A stretch of 64,000 bases of DNA from Paenibacillus nasutitermitis (GCF_014641075.1 NZ_BMHP01000002.1:1488001-1552000); one strand, 5' to 3'; positions 44,733 to 53,884 are shown, numbered from the stretch's first letter. The notes: generated from the letters alone by a model not told the origin. A program made the numbers and translations.

Positions 44733-45812
44733 TCAAGTTAAGGTTTGAAGACGGTCCGTTGTGCGCAAGCTGCTGATCGATGAAGCCCCTATTCCGAACA
44801 TCGCTGTACGCAGCTCAAATTCAATACGCTCCAGCTGAAAATAAACGGATTCCGGTTTGACCTTCGACGGCTGGACTCCCGCTGCGCCAGCAAGCAGTGT
44901 GCGGCCGAATCCGGCCAAGTCGGCTCCAAGCGCAATTGCTTTAGCAGCATCGACTCCTGTATGCAACCCCCCGCTTGCGATCAGACAGGTGTCCGGAAGG
45001 CACTCGCGGACCTCCCGTATACAGTCCGTCGTTGGAATACCCCAATCGGCAAAAGCAGCAGCGGCATCGGCGCGCAGCGGATCGCGGATGCGGTATTTCT
45101 CCACCTGGCTCCATGAGGTGCCTCCCGCGCCGGCGACATCGATGAAAGCGACCCCGGCTTCTGCCAGGGTCTGAGCCGTATCCGCATCAATGCCCCATCC
45201 CACTTCTTTGACGCCGACGGGAACATCAAGCTGTTTGCAGACCTCTGCGATCCGGCTGACCAGCCCTCGGAAATCCGTATCTCCCTCCGGCTGAAACACC
45301 TCCTGGAGACTGTTAAGATGCAGCACAAGCGCATTGGCCTCCGCTAGCTCCACCGCTTGTCTGCACTGGTCTACCCCGTAACCGTAATTCAGCTGTACGG
45401 CGCCCAGGTTCGCAATGATCGGAATAGTCGGCGCTTCCTTCCGCACCTTGAAGGTGCCGGCAAGCTGTTCATTCTCAATGGCTGCGCGCATGGACCCCAG
45501 ACCCATCGCCCAACCTCTGGTTTCAGCCGCCTCGGCCAGACGCAGATTAATGGGACCGGCTTCCCCTGTTCCTCCCGTCATGGAGCTGATAAGAAGCGGC
45601 ACTTGCAGCTTCATGCCGAGGAATGATGTGCTCAAATCCATATCCTGAAAGGACAAATCCGGCAGCGCGCGGTGGCGGAAACGATAACGGGAGAAACCGG
45701 GATCAATCCCTATGCTCTGCACAGATTCCTCCAGGCAGATACGTATATGTTCGCTCTTTCGTTTTGCCGTCTGTTCATAACCCTCTGTCGGGGTACCCGT
45801 ATAATCAGTCAT
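44733..45812 (-). CDS. fni: Type 2 isopentenyl-diphosphate delta-isomerase (FMN)
   Basis: This 359-residue protein of the FMN-dependent IDI-2 family interconverts isopentenyl and dimethylallyl diphosphate using reduced FMN and Mg. Motifs: [12 protein letters not shown] near the N-terminus, [60 protein letters not shown] and [26 protein letters not shown] 45812 with AAGGGAG 7 bases upstream is preferred over ATG 45818. It is convergent with the ger operon and transcribed alone. It supplies isoprenoid precursors for undecaprenol, menaquinone and the YtpB terpene. Confidence 0.95.
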   Translation of the reverse strand: MTDYTGTPTEGYEQTAKRKSEHIRICLEESVQSIGIDPGFSRYRFRHRALPDLSFQDMDLSTSFLGMKLQVPLLISSMTGGTGEAGPINLRLAEAAETRGWAMGLGSMRAAIENEQLAGTFKVRKEAPTIPIIANLGAVQLNYGYGVDQCRQAVELAEANALVLHLNSLQEVFQPEGDTDFRGLVSRIAEVCKQLDVPVGVKEVGWGIDADTAQTLAEAGVAFIDVAGAGGTSWSQVEKYRIRDPLRADAAAAFADWGIPTTDCIREVRECLPDTCLIASGGLHTGVDAAKAIALGADLAGFGRTLLAGAAGVQPSKVKPESVYFQLERIEFELRTAMFGIGASSISSLRTTDRLQTLT

Positions 45813-45921
45813 AACCATGCTCCCTTAGCCGAACCATTATATATCTATCATCACATAGGAGCAACCCGTTGATCAAGCTAATCGCTTTTATTGGGATAAC
45901 ACCACAAGGAATATAATTAAT

Positions 45922-45996
45922 TTGATCATTTATTTCATTTTAATGATTTTATCGATCATTTATATTGTGTATTTGGTCGCTTTATTTTACAATTAA
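45922..45996 (+). CDS. Possible 24-residue hydrophobic membrane peptide
   Basis: TTG 45922 follows AAGGA by 11 bases and opens a 24-codon frame to TAA 45994-45996. The encoded peptide is almost wholly hydrophobic, starting MIIYFILMILSII and ending YLVALFYN, a single membrane-spanning helix. The surrounding 260-base gap before nagB is AT-rich, so chance is possible. No promoter was identified. A wobble-paired hairpin (GAGGCGG/CCGTCTC) follows but lacks a T-run. Confidence 0.3.
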   Translation: MIIYFILMILSIIYIVYLVALFYN

Positions 45997-46072
45997 TAAG
46001 AGGCGGCCCGGTAATGCGGCCAACCGTCTCATCATCTATCCATAAAAATTCATTTTAACGGAGGCTATCCCC

Positions 46073-46801
46073 TTGAATATCCTTTCATTCAACAGCAAAG
46101 AAGAACTTGATCAGCATGCAGCCGGATTGTTTGCCGGGCTTCTGGCTCGTAACCCGCAGGCAACGCTTGGCTTGGCAACAGGCTCGACACCAACGGGAAT
46201 TTATGAAAAAATGATAAAGATGCACCAGCAAGGCAAGCTTTCCTTAAAGGAAGCGACGACCTTCAATCTGGACGAATATGTAGGACTTCCGCCAGAACAT
46301 GATCAGAGCTATGCCTATTATATGAATAAGCATTTGTTCGACCATGTCGATGCAAGAAGAGACTCTATTTATTTGCCAAATGGCATGGCTCTTGATCTGG
46401 ACGCCGAGTGCGCCCGTTATGATCAGCTTCTGGCCGAGAAGCCTATCGATATCCAATTGCTTGGCCTCGGACATAACGGGCATATCGGTTTCAACGAACC
46501 GGATGATTCTCTCCGCGGCGGCACGCATATCGTGGAACTGCAGGAGGAGACGCGGGAAGCCAATGCAAGATTCTTCGCATCTGTGGAGGATGTCCCCGCC
46601 AAAGCAGTCACCATGGGAATCGGGTCCATTCTGAAGGCGGATACCATTCTGCTCGTCGTCAAAGGCGCCGACAAGGCGGAAATTGTGAAAGAGGCGTTAA
46701 CCGGACCCATTACAACCCAATGTCCGGCATCTTTGCTGCAAACGCATGCGAAGGTTATTGTACTACTAGATCATGAAGCGGGGAGGCTGCTTGATTTATG
46801 A
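46073..46801 (+). CDS. nagB: Glucosamine-6-phosphate deaminase
   Basis: This 242-residue enzyme converts glucosamine 6-phosphate to fructose 6-phosphate and ammonia in the cytoplasm. Visible motifs: LGLATGSTPTGIYEKM (phosphate loop), TFNLDEYVGL (catalytic Asp), LGLGHNGHIGFNEP (active-site His and ring-opening region). It is of the short Firmicute type without the C-terminal allosteric extension. The start is TTG 46073, 8 bases after GGAGG. Its stop overlaps the nagA start by 4 bases, so they form one operon. No NagR binding site was recognised upstream. Confidence 0.95.
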   Translation: MNILSFNSKEELDQHAAGLFAGLLARNPQATLGLATGSTPTGIYEKMIKMHQQGKLSLKEATTFNLDEYVGLPPEHDQSYAYYMNKHLFDHVDARRDSIYLPNGMALDLDAECARYDQLLAEKPIDIQLLGLGHNGHIGFNEPDDSLRGGTHIVELQEETREANARFFASVEDVPAKAVTMGIGSILKADTILLVVKGADKAEIVKEALTGPITTQCPASLLQTHAKVIVLLDHEAGRLLDL

Positions 46802-47991
46802 CATCAACCCATACAAAATGGCGTGTGAACAACGTCCGGATTGTGCTGGAGGATCAGACCATACAAGGGAATGTGTCGGTAGAGAACGGCATCATCACGG
46901 AGATCGCCCGGTCCGATGCCGATGAGGCTCAGTCCCCTCATAACGGGGACTGGCAGATCATTGACGGGACAGGAGGCGTACTGCTTCCCGGTTTCGTCGA
47001 TGTGCATGTTCATGGCGGCTTTGGAGCTGATTTCATGGATGCGGACAAGGATGCTTACGATACGATCACCCGTTTCCACGCGTCCAACGGAACGACTGCC
47101 ATGCTGGCCACAACCGTTACCGCATCCCACGATGCGATTGCAGCCGTGCTTGAAGCCTCTTCCGCCTATATCGGTAGCGGAAGCATGCCTTATGCCGCGT
47201 TAGCTGGCGTTCACCTGGAAGGCCCCTTCATCAGCGAGCTGTGGCCGGGTGCGCAGAATCCATCCTTTATCTCGCCGCCCCGTCTGGACTGGCTCCAGAA
47301 GTGGCACGGCGCACATCCGGGACTGATTAAACAATTGACGCTTGCCCCGGAGAAAGAAGGCGCACTTGCCCTGATTGGCTGGCTGGCAGAGCAAGGAATT
47401 GTTGCCGCTTGCGGTCATACGGATGCTAAATATGCTGATATTATCAAAGCGGCGGATGCCGGGCTGACCCAGGCCGTCCACACCTTTAATGCCATGCGCG
47501 CCCTGCATCACCGCGAGCCTGGAACGGTGGGCGCCGTACTGAGCGACTCCCGTATTTATGCCGAGGTTATTACAGACGGGCACCATGTCCATCCCGCAGC
47601 GGTGAGGCTGCTTGCCGCATCCAAACCGATGGACAAGGTGATTCTCATCACGGATGCTATCGCTGCAGCGGGTCTGGGAGATGGCAGCTATAAGCTCGGC
47701 GGCCTGGAGGTTGACGTTAAAGACAGCGTGGCCAGACTTCATGAAGGCGGCAATCTGGCAGGAAGTACGCTGACGATGATCGATGCGTTCCGGTTCATGG
47801 TGGAGAATACTTCGCTGACCCTTCCCCAGATCAGCCGGATGGCAAGCGCTAACCCAGCGGCCCAGCTTGGCTTGCAGGACCGGATTGGGTGTATCGCGGT
47901 CGGCAAACAAGCTGATCTTGTCCTGACCGATCATACATTCAGGGAAGTAAAAGGTACATGGGTAAACGGCAGACAAGTATTTCAGCAATAA
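46798..47991 (+). CDS. nagA: N-acetylglucosamine-6-phosphate deacetylase
   Basis: This 397-residue amidohydrolase removes the acetyl group from N-acetylglucosamine 6-phosphate, feeding NagB. Metal-site and substrate motifs: FVDVHVHGGFGADFMD (HxH), HLEGPFIS (Glu ligand), AACGHTDA, AVHTFNAMRALHHREPG and LITDAIAAAG (catalytic Asp). The start ATGA overlaps the end of nagB. The order nagB then nagA is the reverse of the usual Bacillus nagAB arrangement. A strong bidirectional terminator follows. The pair recycles peptidoglycan or uses chitin-derived sugar. Confidence 0.95.
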   Translation: MTSTHTKWRVNNVRIVLEDQTIQGNVSVENGIITEIARSDADEAQSPHNGDWQIIDGTGGVLLPGFVDVHVHGGFGADFMDADKDAYDTITRFHASNGTTAMLATTVTASHDAIAAVLEASSAYIGSGSMPYAALAGVHLEGPFISELWPGAQNPSFISPPRLDWLQKWHGAHPGLIKQLTLAPEKEGALALIGWLAEQGIVAACGHTDAKYADIIKAADAGLTQAVHTFNAMRALHHREPGTVGAVLSDSRIYAEVITDGHHVHPAAVRLLAASKPMDKVILITDAIAAAGLGDGSYKLGGLEVDVKDSVARLHEGGNLAGSTLTMIDAFRFMVENTSLTLPQISRMASANPAAQLGLQDRIGCIAVGKQADLVLTDHTFREVKGTWVNGRQVFQQ

Positions 47992-48001
47992 TGATCCACA
48001 C

Positions 48002-48046
48002 AAAAAAAAGGTATCCGCTCCTTGTTAGAGGCGGATACCTTTTTTT
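48002..48046. terminator. Bidirectional terminator between nagA and the NHL gene
   Basis: AAAAAAAAGGTATCCGC pairs with GCGGATACCTTTTTTT around a 12-base loop, with A- and T-runs on both sides. Confidence 0.93.
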
Positions 48047-48062
48047 CATTGCCAGCCTTGCC

Positions 48063-48986
48063 TTAACCGCGTTTGCGGACCAGTTTCGTTACGCGGCCAT
48101 GAACCGTCCATTCGGCTACGTATACATTTCCTTCGGCATCCACGCATACTCCGTGGGGCGAGCTGAATTTGTCGGCTTCGAATAAATTCACATCAATATT
48201 CGGCCAGCCTTCCCGCTTGGAGGCATTCTCATCATCGCCCAAATGTGTGATCAAGCGGTCATTTTTATCAAAAATAGTGATTCTGCTTTGCAGATCGGGG
48301 AAATAGATCTCATCCTTGTAATAATAAAAACTGCAAGGCATCTTCATATCGTCCGTAATAAAACGTTTATGCTTGCCGTCCAGCGTGAACACTTGGATCC
48401 GGTTGTTGCCGCGGTCCGCCACATACAGCTCGGGCTCATCGCCGCGAAGATCAACGGAAATGCCATGCGGGCAATCCACCTGGCCCGGTTCGCTGCCTTT
48501 TCCGCCCCATGAACGGATCAATTGGCCTTGACTGTCGTATTGATGAATCCAGCTTTGTCCATAACCGTCCACCACATAGATATCGCCGTTTGGCCCAACT
48601 GCAACGTCTGTCGGTACAAACTTGCGGTCCTCATCGTAGATGTCCGGCAAATCAGGCGTGCTGATCGTCAATATTTCCTCTCCGTCCAGCGTTGTTTTAA
48701 CAACCAGCCGGCGTGCGGTGTCTGTCAGGTACAAATACTGCCCATCGTTCTCCGTGTGCAAATAAAAACCGTGGGCGCCGCCAGCAAAGGCCTCTCCCCA
48801 GCTGCGCAGGTAATTCCCGTTTTTGTCGAACACGACTACCGGTTTATCTCCCGTATGGAAGACCAATACGTTCTCGTTGGCATCCACTTCAATACCGTGA
48901 GTATAACCGAATTCCATTCCTTCCGGCAGCTTAGCCCAGCCTTCCGCCACTTCATAAACATGTGTTCCCGATCCCATTACAGCCAT
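48063..48986 (-). CDS. NHL-repeat beta-propeller protein
   Basis: This 307-residue protein without signal peptide is made of about six NHL/SMP-30-like repeats. Recurring units include THGIEVDANENVLVFHTGD, PTDVAVGPNGDIYVVDGYG, PHGISVDLRGDEPELYVADRGNNRIQVF and PHGVCVDAEGNVYVAEW. NHL propellers are binding scaffolds or lactonase-like enzymes (for example peptidyl-hydroxyglycine lyase-like folds); no catalytic set can be assigned. ATG 48986 is preferred (AAGGAG 8 bases upstream) over GTG 48995. It is transcribed alone, convergent with nagA. Confidence 0.88.
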   Translation of the reverse strand: MAVMGSGTHVYEVAEGWAKLPEGMEFGYTHGIEVDANENVLVFHTGDKPVVVFDKNGNYLRSWGEAFAGGAHGFYLHTENDGQYLYLTDTARRLVVKTTLDGEEILTISTPDLPDIYDEDRKFVPTDVAVGPNGDIYVVDGYGQSWIHQYDSQGQLIRSWGGKGSEPGQVDCPHGISVDLRGDEPELYVADRGNNRIQVFTLDGKHKRFITDDMKMPCSFYYYKDEIYFPDLQSRITIFDKNDRLITHLGDDENASKREGWPNIDVNLFEADKFSSPHGVCVDAEGNVYVAEWTVHGRVTKLVRKRG

Positions 48987-49125
48987 TATGTTCACTCCTT
49001 AATTTTTATAAATAAATAAAATAAAAAATGGATACCGCTCCATTAACATTCCATAGGCATGGGGAAAATCCTGCTCCATACCCGTAAAATAAAAAAGTCA
49101 TTGCAGCATGATCGTCCGAATCGGA

Positions 49126-49163
49126 AATAACGGAGTCTCCTATTGCCGTAAGTCTCCGTTATT
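49126..49163 (-). terminator. Probable terminator of the kinase/DeoR operon
   Basis: AATAACGGAG (49126-49135) and CTCCGTTATT (49154-49163) form a perfect 10-bp stem across 18 bases. It includes the DeoR stop codon, and only a short T stretch follows on the minus strand. Confidence 0.5.
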
Positions 49164-49944
49164 CTGCTTCTTCTGTTACATAAACGCGGATTCCATGTCC
49201 ATCTGCCACCGACGAAAGCTGCTGCGGCAGCGGCATATCGGTAATAAAGCCCTGCAGCTCGGAAAGCGGCGCAATCGAGAACAACGAATTCCTCCCGATC
49301 TTTGTATGATCGAACATGGCATAGGTCGCCTGCGACCTGCGCATCATCGCCTTGGCCATATGCGCTTCCTGTTCGGAATACGTCGTTATTCCGCCTGTGG
49401 AGGAGATCCCGTCGACCCCAAGGAACATTTTGCCCAGATTAAGATGTCCCAGCGTCCCTTCGCCGAGCGGACCGCACAACTCGAAACTGTTATGCCGCAT
49501 AAGGCCGCCGGTCACCACAACCTGAATATCGCTTCCAGCCAGTTCCATCGCCACATTCACGGCATTTGTCACAACCGTAATGCCCCGGCGCGTCTTGAGC
49601 AGCTTGGCCAGATAATAATTGGTTGTACCGCCGGAAAGTCCCACTACGTCGCCTTCTTCGATAAGCCCGGAAGCAGCAATGGCAATCCGTTCCTTCTCCA
49701 GAAACGACAGCCCCTCCTTCTCGGCAAAAGGAAGCTCTCTTACCGCATTCAATCCGTCATACATAGCGCCGCCGATCGTCCGGATGACGGGCTCGGATTT
49801 CTCCATTAGCTCCAGATCCCGGCGCGCCGTCGCCTCCGAGATATGAAAACGGTCGACAACCTCCTGGATGGTAATCCTGCCCTGACGTTTGAGCACATTC
49901 ATGATCTGATCGCGTCTTCGTTGTCCTTTAGACCCGTCAGCCAT
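49159..49944 (-). CDS. DeoR family transcriptional regulator of sugar metabolism
   Basis: The protein has 261 residues. The N-terminal HTH shows RRDQIMNVLKRQGRITIQEV and FHISEATARRDL, the canonical DeoR signature. The C-terminal DeoR sensor domain (about 80-250) shows GDVVGLSGGTTNYYLAKLL and FLGVDGISSTGGITTYSEQEA, which binds phosphorylated sugars. ATG 49944 starts one base after the kinase stop codon, so the regulator is coupled to the PfkB-type kinase gene and probably controls it, responding to the kinase product. GGTGGA lies 8 bases upstream, within the kinase gene. Confidence 0.9.
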   Translation of the reverse strand: MADGSKGQRRRDQIMNVLKRQGRITIQEVVDRFHISEATARRDLELMEKSEPVIRTIGGAMYDGLNAVRELPFAEKEGLSFLEKERIAIAASGLIEEGDVVGLSGGTTNYYLAKLLKTRRGITVVTNAVNVAMELAGSDIQVVVTGGLMRHNSFELCGPLGEGTLGHLNLGKMFLGVDGISSTGGITTYSEQEAHMAKAMMRRSQATYAMFDHTKIGRNSLFSIAPLSELQGFITDMPLPQQLSSVADGHGIRVYVTEEAE

Positions 49945-49945
49945 T

Positions 49946-50902
49946 TCAGCGTTCCACCCAGGCCTTGTCCGACAACCGCTGATCGACGGAAGCCCAATCA
50001 GGAAGCGCTTCCCAGTCGCCGCGCATCTGCACGACCAATGACCCGCTGACACTTCCAAGACGTACGGCTTCAACCGGCGTCATACCCTTTAGAATGCCTG
50101 CCAGGAACCCGGAACAGAAACCGTCTCCCGCTCCTACCGTATCGACGACTTGATCCGCCTTGTAGAAAGGTATGGTTTGGGAATCGCCCTTACCGATTAC
50201 CATCGTGGAATCATCTACGCCCTTGACGATGCTGACGGCACTCAGCTGTTTCAATTTCGCTTCAACCTCATCCAGCTGATCCGTTTCATACAGCAGCTTG
50301 AGCTCGTCCCATCCCGGCAGAAAATAATCCGCTTGCTCCGCCAAAGGAAGGACAAATTTGCGCGCTTCCTCAATCGACCACAGCTTCAGCCGCAAATTCG
50401 GGTCGAAGCTGACCTTCACCCCGGCCTTCTTCGCCGCTGCAACTGCGGCAAATACCGTTTCACGGGCGCTTTCGCTCAGCGCCAGGGTAATGCCGGTCAC
50501 ATGGAGAATCTTGCAGCCCGTTATGTATTGGAGATCCAGGTCACCGGGCCGCATCCGGCTTGCCGCCGAATGTTTGCGGTAATAGTGAACCGCCAGCTTG
50601 CCTGCAACCGATTCGCGGAACATCAGTCCCGTCTGCTGGCCAGCAACTTGTCTTGCCCGCGAAACATCGACCCCTTCGCCGCGCAGCCGCTTGAATATAG
50701 CGCGGCCGAACGGGTCATCGCCCAGGGAACCGAACCAGCCAACCGAGCAGCCCAGTCTGGCCGCTCCGATCGCGACATTGCTCTCCGCGCCCCCGAATCC
50801 CTGCTCCAGCGACGCTGCCCCTTCAAGGCCGCGGTGCTCCTGCGGCATGAACAGCGCCATCGTTTCGCCGAAGGTTAATAAATCCGGAACTTCCTTCGTC
50901 AA
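49946..50902 (-). CDS. PfkB family sugar kinase (2-keto-3-deoxygluconate kinase-like)
   Basis: The protein has 318 residues from TTG 50902. PfkB signatures: FGETMALFMPQ near the start, GFGGAESNVAIGAARLG, the anion-hole motif DTVGAGDGFCSGFLAG with catalytic Asp, and a middle FDPNLRLKLW segment typical of KDG kinases. It phosphorylates a sugar acid or ketose, most likely 2-keto-3-deoxygluconate. TTG 50902 has GGGGG about 8 bases upstream; TTG 50917 lacks such a site. It precedes the DeoR regulator with a one-base gap. No KDPG aldolase gene is adjacent. Confidence 0.85.
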   Translation of the reverse strand: MTKEVPDLLTFGETMALFMPQEHRGLEGAASLEQGFGGAESNVAIGAARLGCSVGWFGSLGDDPFGRAIFKRLRGEGVDVSRARQVAGQQTGLMFRESVAGKLAVHYYRKHSAASRMRPGDLDLQYITGCKILHVTGITLALSESARETVFAAVAAAKKAGVKVSFDPNLRLKLWSIEEARKFVLPLAEQADYFLPGWDELKLLYETDQLDEVEAKLKQLSAVSIVKGVDDSTMVIGKGDSQTIPFYKADQVVDTVGAGDGFCSGFLAGILKGMTPVEAVRLGSVSGSLVVQMRGDWEALPDWASVDQRLSDKAWVER

Positions 50903-50935
50903 TGATATCGCCCCCAAGCTTAATTTGAAGCTTCT

Positions 50936-51367
50936 TTAGATGTCCTTGTAAATTGGGAATTTCATGAAGTAAATGATGACAAGATAAATCAGCAGGATAA
51001 TAAGGCTGAGCGTCCGTGCCTTTGCAATGTTGGATGTCGCGCTTTGGCCGGAATGAATCGCCGTCACAATCTGTTTAAGCGGTTTGGATACGATACCGCC
51101 AATTGCCGCAATAGCGAGAAACAGAACGACCACAATAATCATCCAGATCACTTCGTAATCCGCTTGTGAAATCAAATATCCGCCTGTCAGCAGCTGCAAA
51201 ACCAGAAAATATTGCGAGATCCGGTTGGCCGAAACCAGTCCATCCGCAAGTCCGGCTTGTCCAGCGCCGTCAAGTTTCGTAGCGCGTCCGACGAGGAATG
51301 GAAGCACGATGTAGAACCCCATACCAACTGCGCCGATCACATGCAAAAAAATCATTACATTCAACAT
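50936..51367 (-). CDS. Small integral membrane protein, four predicted helices
   Basis: This 143-residue protein has four hydrophobic segments (about 2-24, 48-66, 70-92 and 118-138). The start MLNVMIFLHVIGAVGMGFYI resembles DUF2269/CopD-like haem- or copper-linked membrane proteins with a His in helix 1, but I cannot assign a family with confidence. ATG 51367 has AGGAGG 8 bases upstream. A good sigma-A promoter lies between it and recQ. It is followed after 33 bases by the sugar kinase gene, so read-through into the kinase-DeoR pair is possible. Confidence 0.65.
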   Translation of the reverse strand: MLNVMIFLHVIGAVGMGFYIVLPFLVGRATKLDGAGQAGLADGLVSANRISQYFLVLQLLTGGYLISQADYEVIWMIIVVVLFLAIAAIGGIVSKPLKQIVTAIHSGQSATSNIAKARTLSLIILLIYLVIIYFMKFPIYKDI

Positions 51368-51404
51368 TTTGTTTTCCTCCTGCAATTCATTTACAATCAC
51401 ATCA

Positions 51405-51433
51405 AGTATACTAGAACTATCACCCAAATTCAA
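51405..51433 (-). promoter_or_regulatory. Sigma-A promoter of the 143-residue membrane protein gene
   Basis: TTGAAT (51433-51428) and TATACT (51410-51405) are separated by 17 bases. The gene start is about 38 bases downstream of the -10 box. Confidence 0.7.
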
Positions 51434-51445
51434 AAGACAAACGGC

Positions 51446-53668
51446 TTATTTCCCTTCATGGGACAAACTAAGCTTGATCATGACCGCTTTAATAGAAAAA
51501 TAGTCTATACTGTCCGGCAACGCTTCCTTGATCGGCTTGAGCTTCTCCGCTCCCAGCCGCAATACCGTTTCGGCAATAAGCGCCTCATGCTCGGATGGTA
51601 TAAAATCATCCCAGGCGATCGTTTCGCCTTCTTCCGCGCAGCGAAGCAGATGATTCTCGATCGTAAGGCGGCCCATCTCGCGGATCGAAGCGATCTCCGT
51701 AATGGAATGCCCCTCGCGGAGCATCGCCAGCGATTGCATGTGGCTGGACAAACCCGTGTCGCCGCCTGGAAGGTCCCCAGAGCTTTTGCCGCCCGGAGCT
51801 TGCCTCGTACTTGCTCTTCCTCTGCCGGAGGCCTCGGAAGGCACTCCGGCGGGTTCAGAACCGGCAGATTTGTCGCCGCCGCCTTGAAAGTTTCTGACGA
51901 TTGCAATGACATCACTGCCGTATTTGCCTGCTTTGGCAGCGCCGACGCCTTTGACACTGAGCAATTGCTCGGTCGTAACCGGCTGGCGGTCCGCAATTTC
52001 GCGAAGCGCCGCATCGAAGAACAACATAAACGGCGGCACATGCTCCCGGGCTGCCGTCGTTTTGCGCCAGTCGCGCAGCGCTTCGAACAACGGGGTATTC
52101 ACTGCAGCGCCTGATCCAGAGCCTGAAGCCGAACGCCGCTTGGACGCCATACTGCGCCGCCTGAATACGGTTTTGCTGCCTTCCAGCACGGGGAGCGCTT
52201 CAGCCGTCAGGGAAACAGTTGGAAATTCCCCTTCGCTGATCCGCATATATCCTTCCGCCACCAGCCAATACAGCCAATCCGTGATATCCTTCTCCACCCA
52301 GTCGCGCAGCAGGCCATAGGTGGACAAACGGTCCAGTCCGAATTCAAGAATCCGCTTTTCTCTGGAACCCTTGAGCACCTTGGATGCCAGTGCGATTCCG
52401 AACCTGCCTTTGAGTCTTCCGACGCAGGACAGCGCCTTGCGCGCATCCTCGGTCATATCCAGCTTCTCGCTTTGATCCAGACAGTTGCTGCATTTGCCGC
52501 ATTCGGGCACATCCGCTTCGCCAAAATAACTGACGATAAATTGCAGGAGGCATTTCTCCGTGCGGCTGTAATGCATCATCGTATACAGCTTGTTTAATTG
52601 AATCCGCTGCCTGTCCGGATCGGTGGTGCCGCGTTCGATCAGAAACCGCTGGACCTGCACATCCTGCGGCTCGAACAGCAGCACGCATTCGCTTTCCTCC
52701 CCGTCGCGACCGGCACGGCCGGCTTCCTGGTAATAGGACTCCACATCGCTTGGCATCTGCCAATGGACAACATAACGGACATTCGGCTTGTCAATTCCCA
52801 TGCCGAACGCATTGGTTGCGACCATTACACGAGCTTCGTCAAAGCGGAATTTTTCCTGCGCTTCCGACCGATCATCATCACCGAGTCCCCCATGATATTT
52901 GCCTGCCGATACGCCCAGCCGGGTTAAATCGGCATATACTTCTTCCGCTTCCTTGCGGGTTGCCGTGTAGATAATGCCGGATTGATCCTGGCGCTGCGCC
53001 ACATAATCACGCAGAAATTTGCGCCTGTCCGTACCTGTCACAACCGACAGGCTCAGATTGGTCCGCGCAAAGCCGGTTACGAACACATTGGGCTTGCGAA
53101 GTCCAAGCATCGCGGAAATATCGTCCGACACCTCCGGAGTCGCCGTAGCCGTAAATGCCGCTACAGGAGGACGGTTCTCCAACCGCCCGATCCAGCCTGC
53201 AAGCTGGCGGTAGCTTGGCCGGAAATCATGCCCCCACTGCGATACGCAATGCGCCTCATCTATCGCGATAAGAGGGATGTGCATCTGGCTGGCCAGCGAC
53301 TCGAACATCGTCCCGTCCAGACGTTCCGGCGCAACATAGAGTAGCTTGTAAACTCCCTGAGCGGTATTTCTCACTACATCCCGGTAAGCCGCAGCATCCA
53401 GCGAACTGTTCAAGTAAGCTGCTTGTACGCCCAAGCGGCCCAGTGCGTCAACCTGATCCTTCATCAAGGAAATAAGCGGCGATACAACAATCGTTGTCCC
53501 CGGCAGCAGAATGGCCGGCAGCTGGTAGCAGACCGATTTCCCCCCGCCCGTGGGCAATATGGCAAGCGTATCCTTTCCTTCCAGCAGGCCTTCGATTATA
53601 TCCTGCTGGCCTTTACGAAAGCTGTCGAATCCGTATATCTCTTTCAGCATCCGCTGTGCTTGCTCCAC
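51446..53668 (-). CDS. recQ: ATP-dependent DNA helicase RecQ
   Basis: The protein has 740 residues. Helicase motifs: I LPTGGGKSVCYQLPA, II DEAHCVSQWGHDFRPSY, III TATATPEV, V/VI GMGIDKPNVRYVVHW and YYQEAGRAGRDG. A RecQ zinc site (CLLQFIVSYF...CGKCSNC), an RQC winged-helix region (about 410-480), an HRDC domain (about 510-590), a low-complexity linker rich in Ser/Gly/Pro, and a C-terminal helix-turn-helix (about 640-735) follow. It unwinds branched DNA in RecF-type recombination repair. The start is GTG 53668 with AAAGGAG 10 bases upstream. Confidence 0.95.
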   Translation of the reverse strand: MEQAQRMLKEIYGFDSFRKGQQDIIEGLLEGKDTLAILPTGGGKSVCYQLPAILLPGTTIVVSPLISLMKDQVDALGRLGVQAAYLNSSLDAAAYRDVVRNTAQGVYKLLYVAPERLDGTMFESLASQMHIPLIAIDEAHCVSQWGHDFRPSYRQLAGWIGRLENRPPVAAFTATATPEVSDDISAMLGLRKPNVFVTGFARTNLSLSVVTGTDRRKFLRDYVAQRQDQSGIIYTATRKEAEEVYADLTRLGVSAGKYHGGLGDDDRSEAQEKFRFDEARVMVATNAFGMGIDKPNVRYVVHWQMPSDVESYYQEAGRAGRDGEESECVLLFEPQDVQVQRFLIERGTTDPDRQRIQLNKLYTMMHYSRTEKCLLQFIVSYFGEADVPECGKCSNCLDQSEKLDMTEDARKALSCVGRLKGRFGIALASKVLKGSREKRILEFGLDRLSTYGLLRDWVEKDITDWLYWLVAEGYMRISEGEFPTVSLTAEALPVLEGSKTVFRRRSMASKRRSASGSGSGAAVNTPLFEALRDWRKTTAAREHVPPFMLFFDAALREIADRQPVTTEQLLSVKGVGAAKAGKYGSDVIAIVRNFQGGGDKSAGSEPAGVPSEASGRGRASTRQAPGGKSSGDLPGGDTGLSSHMQSLAMLREGHSITEIASIREMGRLTIENHLLRCAEEGETIAWDDFIPSEHEALIAETVLRLGAEKLKPIKEALPDSIDYFSIKAVMIKLSLSHEGK

Positions 53669-53791
53669 TAAAAGACATCTCCTTTCGGATTAAAACAAGA
53701 AGAAACGGCTAATGCCGCTTTTTGCGTCGAAGCAAGTTTCTTCCCTTGGAATTATAGAGAAAGGATGACGAAAATTTATACTTTCCTATAA

Positions 53792-53846
53792 GAATCAATT
53801 TCTATTATGAAAGATTAAGCTGAATATGCAATTATGAAATTGATTC
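53792..53846 (+). repeat. Dispersed hairpin repeat, copy 2
   Basis: GAATCAATTTC (53792-53802) and GAAATTGATTC (53836-53846) are perfect 11-bp complements. The interior contains AGATTAAGCTGAATATGCAA (53812-53831), identical to copy 1 at 21471-21490. It lies in the gap between the recQ start and the mdh terminator. No transposase frame is near. Confidence 0.75.
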
Positions 53847-53857
53847 ATAATTAAATG

Positions 53858-53884
53858 AAAAACCCTGACTACAATCCGTCAGGG
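53858..53884 (-). terminator. Terminator of the citZ-icd-mdh cluster
   Basis: On the minus strand CCCTGAC-GGATTGTA-GTCAGGG is followed by TTTTTCATTT. It begins about 35 bases after the mdh stop codon. Confidence 0.85.

Noticed and set aside
45997..46072. glmS-type ribozyme or NagR operator before nagBA
   Set aside because: No ribozyme core or dre-like dyad could be identified; only a wobble-paired hairpin without further support.
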